Positions 1-11,636 are shown, counted from the stretch's first letter. The stretch is 64,000 bases of DNA from Begonia masoniana (GCA_022432975.1 CM039502.1:23582383-23646382); one strand, 5' to 3'. Notes: a model not told the origin generated them from the sequence alone. Program-made: numbers and translations.

Positions 1-1097
1 CGAGTTCTTGACGTCCCCAATTTGAAGTTTTGTCGTGACTTTTACGCTTGAATCTAACCTTTGGTTTCGTTATTTTTTTATTTAGTTTCATGAGTGATGA
101 CATAATTTGATTTTGATTGTGGAAACTTGAAATTTTTGGTTGTCTCGATCTATGAGTTATGCAAGGTTTAATACTGATTAGAGGTACAAATCTGTGAAAA
201 ATTTCGTGACATCTAAAGTTGTAGCGTAACTTGGTCGATGCTTTGAAGCTTCTCCAGTCAATCTTGGCTTTGGTTCAATAGAGTGAAATCACACTCAAAC
301 GTTAGTCCTCTATCTCGGCCTTTCTTGATATGGGTTGCACCTCTGAAGGGTCGATCAACCCGTGTGTTCGGTTGGCCATAGGAGAATTAGAGAAGATAGA
401 TTTAAGAAAAACTTGTAGAAAAACTTGCAAGAAGATTTACAAGGTGACTTGAATGGCAAGAAAAAAAAAAGGAAAGTTTTATGATTTGTCGAGAACATTA
501 CCAGATTACAATGTTGGAAGCCATCTAGAAGGAAGTCAATGCACGCTCTTATAAATACAACACCAAGGATCCAATTTCAAAGTTAAGTAGTCAATTAGGA
601 AATAGAGAATTAAAGTAACCTCTAGATTTGGTGGTTAGGAAAAGAGAAGCAGTGTTATAGCAAGGAGTTGGCGACCAAGAGTGATTTCTTCTACACTCAA
701 CCATGTTTTCTTATTTTTGATTTGTTTTCTTTATTTTCCGTCATTAAGTAATTTATTTTTGGTTGAGAATAAAATAGCAAACTTTATGTGTTATTAATTT
801 TATGAGTTTTATCAATTAATTTATTAGCGTTAGTGTTTTATTATTATTATGGTAAAAGTGTGATTATCTTAATTATAAACTATTTCTTTTTTGTGTCAAA
901 TGATAACTGAAATTAAGACGGGAATCACTCAAACGAAAGGTATAAAAGGGAATCATTATTTTCTGTTTGGACAAAAGTTTCTGCAATTTTCCTCCATCAT
1001 CGCTATCAAGTTGAGGTATAATGTATGTATAAGTTAAACAACTGTCAAGATAAGTAACGTGGCAGTCCTAATGGTCCGTTGCAGGTCGGGGTCGCTA
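1..1097 (+). mobile_element. Probable LTR tail of an unidentified retrotransposon
   Basis: No coding signal is visible. The stretch has a TATA-like box at 550-557 and ends with a GC-richer block, GCAGGTCGGGGTCGCTACA, which resembles the 3' ends of other LTRs here (GGGGTCGTTACA, GGGTCGTCACA). The left border lies outside the window and no primer binding site follows, so it may be the 3' LTR of a truncated element. This is inference from end similarity alone; no target-site duplication could be checked. Confidence 0.35.
550..557 (+). promoter_or_regulatory. TATA-like box in the putative left LTR
   Basis: TATAAATA lies about 545 bases before the apparent LTR end. The same octamer lies at the expected promoter position in several better-defined LTRs of this window (5995, 19294, 31562, 59205). 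Function is inferred from that parallel. Confidence 0.35.
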
Positions 1098-1932
1098 CAG
1101 CTGTGAACACTTCACCCACGAAGGTTCATATGTTCGAAGCACAATGGCCTTGGACTAGCTATGGGTCATCGACCCTCATCCATTCGGCCTTTTCTGAGGA
1201 TGAAAGCCATGCTTGCATGGATTTTTCCAGGCACCAGAGTACTTCCCGATCACGTTGGAGTTCTATTCCAAAAATGTGCAGTTGGAAACCTTTCGGCCGG
1301 CGATGGCTCTCTCAACGTTCTGTCACCTCTAAGACGTTTCTTTCAGTACCTCACAGCCCTCTGAGGAGTTAGCAGATGTGTCCACTTCTTGGTAACCATT
1401 TCTTCCTCTTCACCTCCCATGTTCTCTCTTTTTGGGGTGTTCCTTTGAGCACCCATCATTGTTTTCCTTTTGATTCTTCTTCTAGCATGTTTCCTCCCCA
1501 TTTATAGGCCGTAGTTTAACATTTAGTATTAGAGCTTAAGTGCTCAAATAGTTGCAAATTCAGATTCTGTTTTTCAGTCCCCTGTTTTTCTGTTTTCTGT
1601 TTGCATGAGTGTTTTTTTCTCTATTTTTTTCGTCCATTGTTGTCGTGTTTTAAATGTTGCATGTTCATCATGTTGCATCCACCTGCATGCATTTTCAGTT
1701 CTGTTAGGATAGCTGATTGGTTTTCCTTTCAGGTCTCCATGTTTCTGTTTTTAGAAAAAAAATTTGCTGCATGTTGTTGTCTTTCCTATGTCTTTTGTTT
1801 GTTGTCTTAGTGTCTATGCTCATTTGAATTGCATCCACCAACTTGCATGCATTGTTGATTGTTTTCATTTTGTTATTTGCATGCCTTGTTTTCAATTTCT
1901 TTTCTATTTTTCTTTTCCTCTTTCTTCTGCTT

Positions 1933-2002
1933 GTTTGTTTCTTGTGTTGTCCAAGCATGTTTAATGCTTTGAAGCAATCGATTTGTTTCTTGTGTTGTCC
2001 AA
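1933..2002 (+). repeat. Short tandem duplication, period about 49 bp
   Basis: The 21-base string ending in CTTGTGTTGTCCAA occurs at 1933 and again at 1982, separated by a spacer with GCTTTGAAGCAATCG. Two units only; seen directly. Confidence 0.6.
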
Positions 2003-2579
2003 TCATTTTTCTCTCGTTGTTTTCTACTGTTCTGTCATGCATTTTCCTTTAGTTTTGGTGATGTCTACTTTTGTTTTTAACCCAATGGTTTAGCATGTTT
2101 AGTTGAGTGTTTCACGTTTAGTTAGTGCCTCATGTTTAGCATGCTTAGTGTGTGTTTTGTTTTCGGGTTGCAGAATGTTGTGTTTTAAATTGCTGTTTCT
2201 ATTTCCATACGTATATGTTTGCTGCTTTGCTTAAATGTCAGCATGATTATATGAACTGTTTGGGAGACTCTTTGGAACTGTTGACTGAGAGCAATTTGGT
2301 TTATTATTTGAAGTCATTAATCATGTTGTTTGTGTGGTTGGATTGCTGTGTTTTATGTTGTTTGATTTTCAGATTTTGTGCTATTTTTTTGCCTCTTGTT
2401 TTGCTTCAGTTTTTAGCTGATAGTATGTGGCTTGTTGTGTCTTTGTTTAGGGTGTTTTTGTGTCTATTTTTGTGTCCTTAAATGTCCCAACTTGCTATGC
2501 TTAGAGTCCCTTGTTTAGGTGCACATACTCTCACACACTCTCATCATTTGTATTGTATGTTGTGTATGTGTTTGAATTT

Positions 2580-2915
2580 GCCATTTCTTTTGAAGTACAT
2601 TGTTGTGATATTATCTGATATGATTTTTGCCATTTTAACCTCATGTTTCTGATTAGCTAGTATGAATTAACCATGGCCTGTATCTTTTTAATTTTCAGAA
2701 TGTTTTCTTAAAAAATATGTTCATTTTATGTTTGTGATTTGTTAGAAGCTGTTTTTCTGCATGTTGTATAGTGTCTATGTTTTGGAATTTGTTGTTTTCT
2801 TGAGGATTCAAATTCTGTTGTGAACTGATATAAATTTTGCTACTTAACCTCATGTTTCTGATTAGCTAGCATGAATTAACCATGGCCCGTATCTGTTTAA
2901 TTTCAGGATGTTATT
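2580..2915 (+). repeat. Two-copy duplication, period about 209 bp
   Basis: A block containing CTCATGTTTCTGATTAGCTA and ATGAATTAACCATGGCC occurs at 2636-2705 and again at 2845-2913, with a few substitutions. The bases before each copy also align loosely (both have a tGATaTgATT/GATATAAATT-type run and then TTAACCTCATG). This is an old tandem duplication in the T-rich region. Confidence 0.7.
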
Positions 2916-4128
2916 CTTGAATAAAAGCATGTTCTAATGTTGTGTTTTTGAGTCTTAATGTAACACCCAAAATTTTCAGTGTTACGATTTCTAATTATGC
3001 TCGGAAATGGAGATTTTTAACGTCATTTCGCGAATGGAGAATTTTATTAGAACTTTAAGAATTAAATTGGGAGGTTAGATAGAATATGGAATTTACGAAG
3101 AATCTAAACCGACGGGCTACATGACGATTTAGGGTGAAGGGTAAAATGGTAAATTAGATTAAAATTTTTTATAAACACTCTCTTCCCCCTTTTCTCTATC
3201 TCCCTCAACGATTCTTTAGCAGAGTTCACCCCCCCCCCCCCTCCTCCTCTGCGATTTTTCTCCTTCCTCATGAAATTCCTATCGCCAGCCAACGGTCCTT
3301 ACATTCTCGCCAATTTGTCTTCCGCTTTCTTCAAGGTTTAAAGCTCTAGGTAAGATCTAAGTGGTTTATGCATTAAGCTTTCAGTTTAGGGTTAGAGATT
3401 CTAGGGTTGTAAAATTGTGGAGTAATGTTAGTAATTGGTGGGTTTGAAGTATTAATGGCTATTAATGGTATAGTTTTGGATAGATTGGTAGTTAGAAACC
3501 ATAAATGCCATTAATGTTGAAATTATTGTTGCACATTGGATTTCTTAATCGAATAGGGTCGTAATCAATTTTTAGCTGTGAGAATGTTATTGTCTAGGAT
3601 GGTGGGGATAATGTATAATGCGGGGAATCCATGCCGGAATTTCTAGGAAATTGCCTTACATAAGAGTTGTGTTAGTTTTGGATTCGATTTTTTTAGGATT
3701 GATTTTAATACTGAGATGCGAAATGTCTTAGGTGGAGAAGACTTAAGCTGAAGTGCACGCTTGCTAAGGAATCTAGGTAAGTGGGTGTTAGGTTTCTGGC
3801 CCTTAAGGCCCTACATCATAATGATGCTAGGATGTTAAAGTTGTGATGATGTGTTGATGAATTGTGGGGCTTTCAATGAGTTGGGTAGTGATAGGACGTT
3901 TAATATTCGTTAAGTGTTATGTTTACTCTTAAGTTATGTATGTCTATGAAATTGTCATTGATGAGTGCATTCTCCTTCATGCATCATATTTCCTAAAAGT
4001 GGCATACTCAAATGTTTCTTTAAAGATAGCATACCCAAATGTTTTATATGCATGTTTTAAAGTTAAGAGAAGTAAAATTATGAAATTTATATAATGGTTA
4101 AGTGTGGGTAGTTGATGAGTAGGGCACA

Positions 4129-4196
4129 GGGCATGTAAATGGCAACTCATGGCAAGTAAAGGACACCCGATAAATGACAACTCATGGCAAGTTATG
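4129..4196 (+). repeat. LTR minisatellite, two units
   Basis: CAACTCATGGCAAGT occurs twice about 40 bases apart, between the two conserved LTR modules. It is the small counterpart of the larger minisatellites found at the same place in other LTRs of this window. Confidence 0.55.
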
Positions 4197-4904
4197 TGGT
4201 CTACAGGGTAGACGGGTTGATGTATGTGCCTACTCTTGCGTAAATCCTATTTTTCTCATGTTATGTAACGTTAAGAAATGAAACAAACATGTTTTACAAA
4301 GTCATGCATTCATGGCTATATTTATTTTTAGTGCACCCCTTACTAAGAGTTAGGCTTATAGTTTAAATCTTATGATATAGATGAAGAAGTTGAAGGTGAG
4401 AAATGTCTTCCTGAATTCAATGCATAGGATGGTCAATGGATGGTGCTCGTGGTGGGCGGGTGGTGCTAGGCATGACTATTTTGACCTGTGGGTGGTGCTC
4501 CGAGCTTTTGGGTAAATTCATGTAAAGGTACTAAGGGTCGATGTAAATGAATTTCCAGGAGTTAGCTTGGAGATATTGTAATTTTGATAGGTTTTACGAA
4601 TGGGTTTTATCGTATAATATTTTTATAAATTTTCCGCTGTACGTTTTATGTTTGTGATACAAATTAATTGTTGGATGGATTTGATGATTTGAGGAATTAG
4701 GTTTGCACGTAATTGGTGTTTTGAATAGGTGGAGATAGATGTGTTGATTAAGGAATATGTGTTGGTTGAAGTTATGTAGGTGAAAAGTTGGAGAAAAACA
4801 AAGGAAAAGAGAATAAGGCAGGGGAGGGCATGCTGGGCGTGTAGAAGGCGTGCAAGGCACGCACTGAGCGAGCAAGGCGCACAAAGTGCGCACAGCCCCG
4901 CTCA

Positions 4905-5042
4905 GCCGATCGATCGGTGAAGAGTGTCCCTCCCCAGGCATTCGGTAGAACGAACGCCGATTGATCGACACTTAATGGACGATCGATCGACAAAAGCTAT
5001 GAAGAACTGACGTTCCATAGAACGAGCGCCGATCGATCGGCC
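4905..5042. repeat. Palindrome cluster in the LTR (CCGATCGATCGG type)
   Basis: Perfect or near-perfect palindromes recur: CCGATCGATCGG at 4916-4927, GACGATCGATCGAC-like near 4979, and GCCGATCGATCGGCC near 5028-5042. The cluster continues after the nested solo LTR at 6284-6332 (ATCGATCGAT, GACGATCGATC). This is the family-specific version of the hairpin islands seen in other LTRs. Confidence 0.7.
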
Positions 5043-5064
5043 AAATCCTTGAAGAGACGCCTGG

Positions 5065-6273
5065 TGTCACGGACCACTTTCCATGGTCCATGATAATGCG
5101 GCAATATAATGGTTGGCAAGACAAAGGGCACGGGGCGATATGGGGCGCTCAAGGCGGGTTGGCCACACCAATGAGTCCTAGACGTGGGGCAAGGTGGTGC
5201 AACAAGATCAACAAACCGTGTGTGGCAATGTCAACACAACCATGGTGCATCATGGCACGGGGCGGGGCTTCTCTAAATTGGCTAAGTGCTAGGTGGGCAC
5301 TTAGCTTTGTGGTGCATTTGGCATGGAGGCTCACATCATCAAGAAAGGCTAAGTGTTGGACACTTAGGAGCAAATGTGGCTATATGGTGGTGCAAGCCCA
5401 AAAGGGTATTTGGTGGCCAATGAATTGAATGATGGGCCATTGGTGCTAAAATGTGGCAATCTGCCGAATGCTGGCAAGATGGGCAAGTGCTGGGCAAACT
5501 GGGCCATGAGTTAGGCGCTGGGAAGATTGGGCCAGGTGCTGGGCAGCTGGGCCAGGCAATGGAGAATCAGCTAGGCGCTGGCCCAGGCGATGTCTTCTGT
5601 ACGCCAGACGAAGCACTGCGAGCGAAGCAGTGCGGCGACGAGGTGCGAGTGCTGGCAGACGCGGTCTGGACTCGCTGGCGCACAGAAGGGCGCGAGCGAG
5701 GGGCACGAGCGCGCAGAGGCGCGAACCAGCAGATGCGTGCACGAAGGGGCGCGAACGAGCAGACGCCAGCGAACCACGGCGCGCACCAGATCGGCACGGT
5801 CTGGGCGCTGGTTGGCGCGAAGGAGTGCAACGCTTCTGCTGCGAAGCGTTGCGTCTTGGATGCGAGACGCAGGGCGAACACGGCATCCATTCTGGTCAGC
5901 ATGCTGGGCGCGTTGAACAGAGACGAACCGAGGGCAGTTAATGTCTTCTGTTCATTTATTCTTTATTCATGTATTTTGGCTGGGTCAAAATGTGTATAAA
6001 TAGTCTTGAGACACCAAGCAAAGTGGAGCTCGTGAAAGAGAGATCCTTATGCTATTGTGGTAATCCGAGGGTGATTTTTGTGTCCTAGTCTTTATGTTTG
6101 GAATATAGAGAAGGTTGGGAGGTGGGCTCCCGTAAATCATCTTGTCTCTTTGTTCGTTTCATTACTTGCTATTTCGTGGTGTTAATCGAAATTGAGGAAA
6201 GGTTGGCTAGGTCGGGGACTTAGCACCGCGCATCCATCAAGCAAATTCGAGGCGAGAATTCGGGGGTGTGTCA
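5065..6273 (+). mobile_element. Solo LTR, 1.2 kb, with TSD CCTGG
   Basis: It begins TGTCACGGACC and ends GGGGGTGTGTCA. CCTGG occurs immediately on both sides (5060-5064 and 6274-6278), so this is an insertion into the older LTR. It differs from the other LTRs: shorter, with a GC-rich block at about 5500-5900 that contains inverted repeats such as CAACGCTT...AAGCGTTG. A TATA box lies at 5995 and a donor-like GAGAAGG region follows. There is no internal domain, so it is a product of LTR-LTR recombination. The long reading frames on both strands at 5446-5999 follow from the GC-rich bias and have no protein family signal. Confidence 0.85.
5995..6002 (+). promoter_or_regulatory. TATA box of the 1.2-kb solo LTR
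   Basis: TATAAATA lies about 270 bases before the LTR 3' end, after the GC-rich block. It is a plausible U3/R promoter core; transcription is not shown. Confidence 0.5.
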
Positions 6274-6596
6274 CCTGGCATCCGAGAGGGTATCGATCGA
6301 TTGCGCGCGGGGACGATCGATCAGCTCCCATGTTTTAAACGATATTTTTCCGACCTTAAACAAGCCCAAGTTTTAAATGATTTTTTTCCTACCTTAAACG
6401 AGCCCTTTTAAATATGCTTTAAGCTAGGCTTTCAATGTTGACAAAAGTGGATAGAATGTTCAAGTTCGTATTTAAAGTGTGAAAGGAAAAATGAAAAAAT
6501 CTTATGTCAATAAACAAAGAGTAAGTTAAGAGTACGTCACAGCTAGTCCATGGTGGCCCTATTTTGCCTTCGGGATGGGCGAGGTCGTCACAATTG

Positions 6597-6608
6597 TGGT
6601 ATCAGAGC
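6597..6608 (+). other. Primer binding site (initiator Met-tRNA type)
   Basis: TGGTATCAGAGC starts four bases after the 5' LTR end at 6592. It is complementary to the 3' end of plant initiator methionine tRNA, the usual reverse-transcription primer of these elements. Confidence 0.85.
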
Positions 6609-6746
6609 ATCCGGGTTTTAAAAGCATTTCTGTAGACTGCCTGCTAGCAGAAACCGCCGCACGAGGACTCTCCATCAACTGTTAGTGTTTAAGTTTAAGT
6701 GACTGTTATTAGATTCTTTTTTTGTTTTGTGTCTAGGAACGACAAG

Positions 6747-7168
6747 ATGCCGAGAGCACCTAAGCAACCACGAGAGGATCCTATTAGCCATTTGATGGAC
6801 CTAGTGAATCGACAGTTGGAGCAACTAGGGATTTTATTGAATTGAGATGGGAACGGAAATAGAAACAGACAAGGTAATGCTCCACAGGATCGGCTTAGGC
6901 CCCCAACATTCAAGGGACAGTCTTCGAATCCCACTTGCGCTGAGGAGTGGATCCGGAAGATTGAAAGTATGTTCGATTACGTGAAGGTGGAAGAAATTGA
7001 GAATGTGACATACATGGTATTCCATTTAGAGAAGGATGCCAGTTTCTAGTGGGATATAGTTAAAGCCACAACGGTTGTAGGGATTATGACATGGAAAAGG
7101 TTCAAGGCGGCGTTCTATGACAAGTACTTTAATCGGACCGTCCGAACCAACAAAAGGGCGGCGTTAAA
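6747..7168 (+). pseudogene. gag: Truncated gag of the left Ty3/gypsy element
   Basis: Gag forms the nucleocapsid particle of the retrotransposon. The start is the ATG after an acceptor-like TTTTGTGTCTAG, at the same place as in two other elements of this window (53260, 54562). The reading begins MPRAPKQPREDPISHLMD and is stopped by TGA at 6843-6845. It then reads on through RLRPPTFKGQ, ADEW-type and FKAAFYDKYF motifs of the plant retrotransposon gag domain. A further stop lies near 7047 (SF then TAG before WDIV). The frame is lost at about 7168, where the sequence passes abruptly into the interior of an LTR. The zinc knuckle and everything after it are missing. It is a dead fragment, related to the gag at 54562. 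Confidence 0.75.
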
Positions 7169-7934
7169 ATGACTTTTAATGGAAGATTAAGAGTTTTTAT
7201 TGATAGTTAGGTTTAATTTGGTGGTTGAGAGGTATAAATTTTCATTAATGCTAGGTTATAGAATTTGTGAGCGCAAAGTTCTCGGTAAAATGTCTGTATG
7301 AAGTAATTAGAGATTTTAGGAAAATTGACTTAACTAAGAGTTTCGATTTATCTTAGAAACGGTTTATTTGGATTTGGTTTTAATGATGGGATTGTGAAAT
7401 GTCTTAGCTAATGAAAGCTTAAGGTGAAGTGCTCGGATTGCTAAGGACGTAAGGTAAGTAAATGTTGCATGTTTTTGGCCAATTGAACTACATCATAAGG
7501 TGCTAGGAAGTTAACGTTTCTAATGGTTTTATGTGAAGATTTCATGTATAGAGTTGGGTATGTTTATGGGTAGGTTAAGTTGTAAAGTAGAAACCATTTA
7601 GGGTTATGTGTTTTGATGTGATGAGTCCTAGGAGGATTATGTTATGTATTTGTATGTACAATATGTATGGATTCACGTTGTCACGACCCTAATACCGTAC
7701 CCAATTACCGTATTATTTTTTTTTTTTTTATATAAAACCTTAACTTAATTAAATCTTAAGTGGACTTTAAGCGGAAACTAAATCAGAATTGAGATCGTTA
7801 GTGTTGATCGTAAACTATTAAACCAAACTTAATATAATTAATATAAAACCATTTAAAACAAATAAAACTATACTTAAACTAATTTCAATTAAAACAGAAG
7901 GGAGGGCAGTTCTGTCTTTCTGCCGAGGGAAATT

Positions 7935-8110
7935 TGCAGCGCACGATCGCTGCATAATGTAGCACACGATCGCTGCATATTGCAGCGATCAGTCGCTGCT
8001 AGCGACTGATATATCCTCCCTCCCTGGAATTTCATCTTCCTTAACCAATCTGCTCTCTGGAACCCGATTCCAGAGAGCAAAACACTTCGATTCCAGAGAG
8101 CAACCTCACC
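7935..8110. repeat. Hairpin island in LTR B copy 1
   Basis: Successive short inverted repeats: GCAGCGA-TCAG-TCGCTGC at 7983-8000, overlapped by ATCAGTCGCT-GCT-AGCGACTGAT at 7988-8010; repeated ACGATCGCTGC units before that; and GCTCTCTGGAA-CCCGA-TTCCAGAGAGC at 8052-8078. The corresponding place in LTR B copy 2 (37221-37415) has unrelated palindromes. Confidence 0.75.
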
Positions 8111-8814
8111 TATTTTACACCAATTTCTCATCAATAACCACAATCATCTTATACCTTAAGCTCAATCAATTCGTTTCCTAAACTCTGATCAACTTGCAGC
8201 GGACTTTGCGAAATCCAACTGCGTGGATAGCTCTAAAAACTGAGCATATCCGTAACCATCCTAAAACGATCAAAACCTTCCCACAACGTTTAATTAACAG
8301 TTTAAACCAAAACGTTTCCTATATACTGTTTACCAAAACATTTGAAGCATCCACATAAACCTATCAACTACTAGTACCAAAACATCCTATAATTTCTATA
8401 CAAACATCAGCCCAAACCCTCAAAATCTATACATACTGTCCCCACGGGTCAGGTAAGCCTCGACTGCGCCAGCACACCACCGCAGCCATCCCTCGTCAAC
8501 TGGACTCATGCCCCAGGAGGAGGAATCACATCCTCACCTGTATCCTCGTAATCACCTACACCATACAATACACTACGAGATAAAAATCTCAGCAAGCCCT
8601 CATAAATGCAACTATATGTTATGCGTGTGAGTTCAGAAATCATGCAGCATTTTCTTTACTTTATTCAGTGGGTGTCACCGAGATCTCAACCTCCTAACCG
8701 GAGAGAGCACATCTAGCGGGCGGACTACTCTTTCCAACTAGAAGAGGGGGATACACGCTTACAACACGTACAGCCGTGCCTGAGCCCCATCTCGCATGAC
8801 CATACATATGAGTG

Positions 8815-8964
8815 TAATAGATGTGGTATTGTGACAAGCCCCTGCGTGCCTCCACAATAGGTCAAGCCCCTCTCCAGGCCACATTGCGAGTACATAATAG
8901 ATGTGGTATTGTGACAAGCCCTTGCGTGCCTCCACAATAGGTCAAGCCCCTCTCCAGGCCACAT
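8815..8964 (-). repeat. LTR minisatellite, two 80-bp units
   Basis: Two near-identical units begin TAATAGATGTGGTATTGTGA at 8815 and 8895 and run through CTCTCCAGGCCACAT. The homologous LTR at 37017-39521 has one unit (about 38205-38281), so copy number differs between relatives. Confidence 0.8.
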
Positions 8965-10306
8965 CGCCATTTTTAAAACATCGTGCGGAAATTCATTTTC
9001 ATGGTCTTTCTTTAAAACGCGTGATGCATGAACAGTTCATAACAGAATTTAAACACTCAACATAGATACCATCAAGACTGTAAAACATAATCTACAAAAC
9101 AACTAAACCTAACTACCCAACCAAAGCAATATAAACTAGTGCGTCTCCAAACTCCTCGAAACGACTTCGATGTACGATGTAGGCCAATCGGCCAGAAAAG
9201 AATCACGAGAACTTACCTCGTGTCCAAAGAAGCTCAAGCTTCGTCCACGAGCGTTGTTTGTCTGAAGCAAAATACAATATCGACGTTAAAATGAGTTTAA
9301 GCTATCGATCGTCCAAATTTACAAAATCTTAACTAAGGAGACTTTCTAAAGTTCTAATCCAATTCATTGAGCTATTTATTCAAGCAATTTACGCTCGGCA
9401 CCTAAATTCTCAATTTACGAGTTTTCCTTAAAATCTCAAAAATTTCACAATTTCAACATTTCTTTTAAATCGTCCCTACTTCCTCCAATAACGTTTAACA
9501 CGTTCATTTCATTCATAAGCATCGACGACCTATCGATTTCAAACCCTAAATCTCGATTTTTCGATAACCCTAACGAAAACCTAATTCTTCAAAACTCCGT
9601 AAACATCGAAATAAAAGCTCTAAGATCGTAGGTTCATACCTAGAACGTTGATTGAAGGAGAAAGCGTGAAGAAAACGGAACGAACGGAGGTCGAATCGGA
9701 GGAGAATCGCCGCGGGCAGAGGAGAAAAGCCGAGAGGAGTTCTTCTCTGGAAATCGATTTTCAAAATGAAAATCGATTAAGGCTTTTTGCCTTAAATAAA
9801 TGATAAACAATTAAATGCTAAATGACAATCTTGCCCTTCCTCTTAATTTTCTATTTGTTTCGTCCTTCCTTTCTTTAATCGGCCAAAGATTCGAATTCTC
9901 GAAACTTTCTTATTTTGCCGATAACTCCTATTCATTACCAGGGCTTTATTAAAACTGTCAGTTCGCAAATCGGACCTCGTTTACTATTTTTACTAAAACG
10001 TCCTTTGCATTATTAGAAACTTAATTACTCGGAATATAGCGTCATAACTCTGGAAATTCTCGTAAATTCCTTAAAATTCTTATTATTCGTTAGGATCGCA
10101 ATGACGCTTTCTTTTCGTGAAACGGACCTGATCTGACATATTTACAAAAATGCCATATATATAATAAAATATTAATATAATATATTAAATCCAAAATCCA
10201 TACAAGCCGAATATTACACACGCATCATATTTTACGAATGGAACGAAAAAAGTTTTCATGCATATGTTTTCATGTACGAACTATGTAAATGAAATGATGT
10301 AAAAAT

Positions 10307-10992
10307 GTGGATTCGGTGGGATCGATTGCCCCTAATATGTCTTCGGTGGAATCGATTGCCCCCAATATGTCTTCGGTGGGATCGATTGCCCCCAATGTGA
10401 TTTTGGTGGGATCGATTGCCCCCAATATGTCTTCGGCGGGATCGATTGCCCCCAATGTGACTTTAGTGGGATCGATTACCCCCAATGTGACTTTAGTGGG
10501 ATCGATTACCCCCAATGTGACTTTAGTGGGATCGATTACCCCCAATGTGACTTTAGTGGGATCGATTACCCCCAATGTGACTTTAGTGGGATCGATTACC
10601 CCCAATGTGACTTTAGTGGGATCGATTACCCCCAATGTGACTTTAGTGGGATCGATTACCCCCAATGTGACTTTAGTGGGATCGATTACCCCCAATGTGA
10701 CTTTAGTGGGATCGATTACCCCCAATGTGACTTTAGTGGGATCGATTACCCCCAATGTGACTTTAGTGGGATCGATTACCCCCAATGTGACTTTAGTGGG
10801 ATCGATTACCCCCAATGTGACTTTAGTGGGATCGATTACCCCCAATGTGACTTTAGTGGGATCGATTACCCCCAATGTGACTTTAGTGGGATCGATTACC
10901 CCCAATGTGACTTTAGTGGGATCGATTGCCCCCAATGTGACTTTAGTGGGATCGATTACCCCCAATGTGACTTCAGTAGGGATCGATTACCC
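10307..10992 (+). repeat. 30-bp minisatellite, about 22 units
   Basis: The unit contains GGGATCGATTACCCCCAAT followed by GTGACTTTAGT. The central units (about 10440-10920) are identical or nearly so. The left units vary (CTTCGGTGG, ATTGCC), as does the last one, which has an extra G. Because 30 is a multiple of three, open frames run through on both strands, but these are a by-product of the period. It sits between the two conserved LTR modules of the host LTR. Confidence 0.95.
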
Positions 10993-11636
10993 CCGATGTA
11001 ATGATGATAAGTAAAGATGAAGAAATAAAATGTTATAAAAATGCGTTGTTTATCAATTGCATGTTCATGTCATTATACATCTCTTACTGAGCGTTACGCT
11101 CATTATTTAAACTCTATGATGTAGGTGAAGAAGAGCAGCGCGGTGAGGTTACACGGACTTACTAAGGATTTTGGATGCGATTGGAAAAGTACGACCATGG
11201 CGGCAATCAGCAATATTGTTAGGGCGATTCCGACCGGGCTTAGTATGTGTGTGTGTCTGTTTTGCTAAAGTACGTGAATAGAAAAGTGTGGGTGTTTTGA
11301 TAGAAGGAACGTATAGAAAGTTAGGTTTTGATGTGGATCGTCGCTGTCTGGGCGACTTGCACGCCAAGTGCGCGCACGCCGGATGTCAAGTGGTCCAAAA
11401 TGATTTTTTTTTCAAAAACTTGATTTTCAAACACGTTTCAACCTGATCTTTTACTATACCTTTTAAACGTATTTTACGAACATCTCCCACGTATTTCAAA
11501 GGATTTAAACGACCAAAAAATCGAGTCGATGTTTTCCCGAAAAGAGTTTTAAAGTTCATTTTAGAGATTTAAAAAATCAAAAAATTTCACGCCCAAAATG
11601 TCTTAATTCAAGTCCTGTGGCGGCCCGGAGAGGGTC

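Larger units (their letters stand above)
1098..2958. other. T-rich noncoding stretch, retroelement-leader-like
   Basis: No recognisable gene. A short open stretch at 1161-1364 matches nothing I know. From about 1400 on, the plus strand is strongly T-rich with many TTTTCAG-like tracts, similar in composition to the long leader between PBS and gag of the CRM element at 33632-39904. A weak PBS-like TATTAGAGC occurs near 1528. It could be an untranslated leader or intron-like DNA. The element starting at 2959 is inserted in it. Confidence 0.3.
2959..6592 (+). mobile_element. 5' LTR of an old Ty3/gypsy element (interrupted)
   Basis: The segment begins TGTAACACCC and ends GTCGTCACA. It is followed three bases later by a primer binding site, which is the layout of a 5' LTR. 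Removing the nested solo LTR at 5065-6273 and one TSD copy leaves about 2.4 kb, the size of other LTRs here. It carries the shared core modules: GGAATCTAGGTAAGTG near 3770, GGCCCTACATCAT near 3808, and TTACTAAGAGTTAGGCTTATAG near 4340. A cluster of CCGATCGATCGG palindromes lies at 4905-5042 and 6284-6332. The gag that follows is Ty3/gypsy type. Confidence 0.75.
7679..10218 (-). mobile_element. Solo LTR, family B copy 1, TSD CACGT/CACGC
   Basis: On the plus strand it begins TGTCACGACCC and ends GAATATTACA. Read on the minus strand it is a normal TG...CA LTR of about 2.5 kb. CACGT precedes and CACGC follows, a TSD with one mismatch. It is clearly homologous to the solo LTR at 37017-39521: shared strings include ACTGTCCCCACGGGTC near 8438 and 37829, and GCGCCAGCACACCACCGCAG in both. 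The donor-like module is read in reverse at about 9211. No internal domain is present. Confidence 0.85.

Noticed and set aside
1079..1372. Small gene of 67-97 residues in two frames
   Set aside because: No recognisable family, no supporting context; kept only as part of an unassigned stretch.
5446..5999. Several overlapping frames up to 182 residues, both strands
   Set aside because: GC-rich part of a solo LTR; frames on both strands, Arg/Ala-rich low-complexity translation, no family motif.
2959..6592. Intact full-length retrotransposon starting at 2959
   Set aside because: After gag the sequence jumps into an LTR interior; pol is missing and the LTRs are strongly diverged.
6597..6608. tRNA gene fragment
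   Set aside because: TGGTATCAGAGC is the complement of a tRNA 3' end used as primer binding site; no cloverleaf surrounds this or the copies at 33620, 53098 and 54405.
10270..11014. Open frames of 231 and 235 residues with ten-residue repeats on both strands
   Set aside because: By-product of the 30-bp minisatellite.
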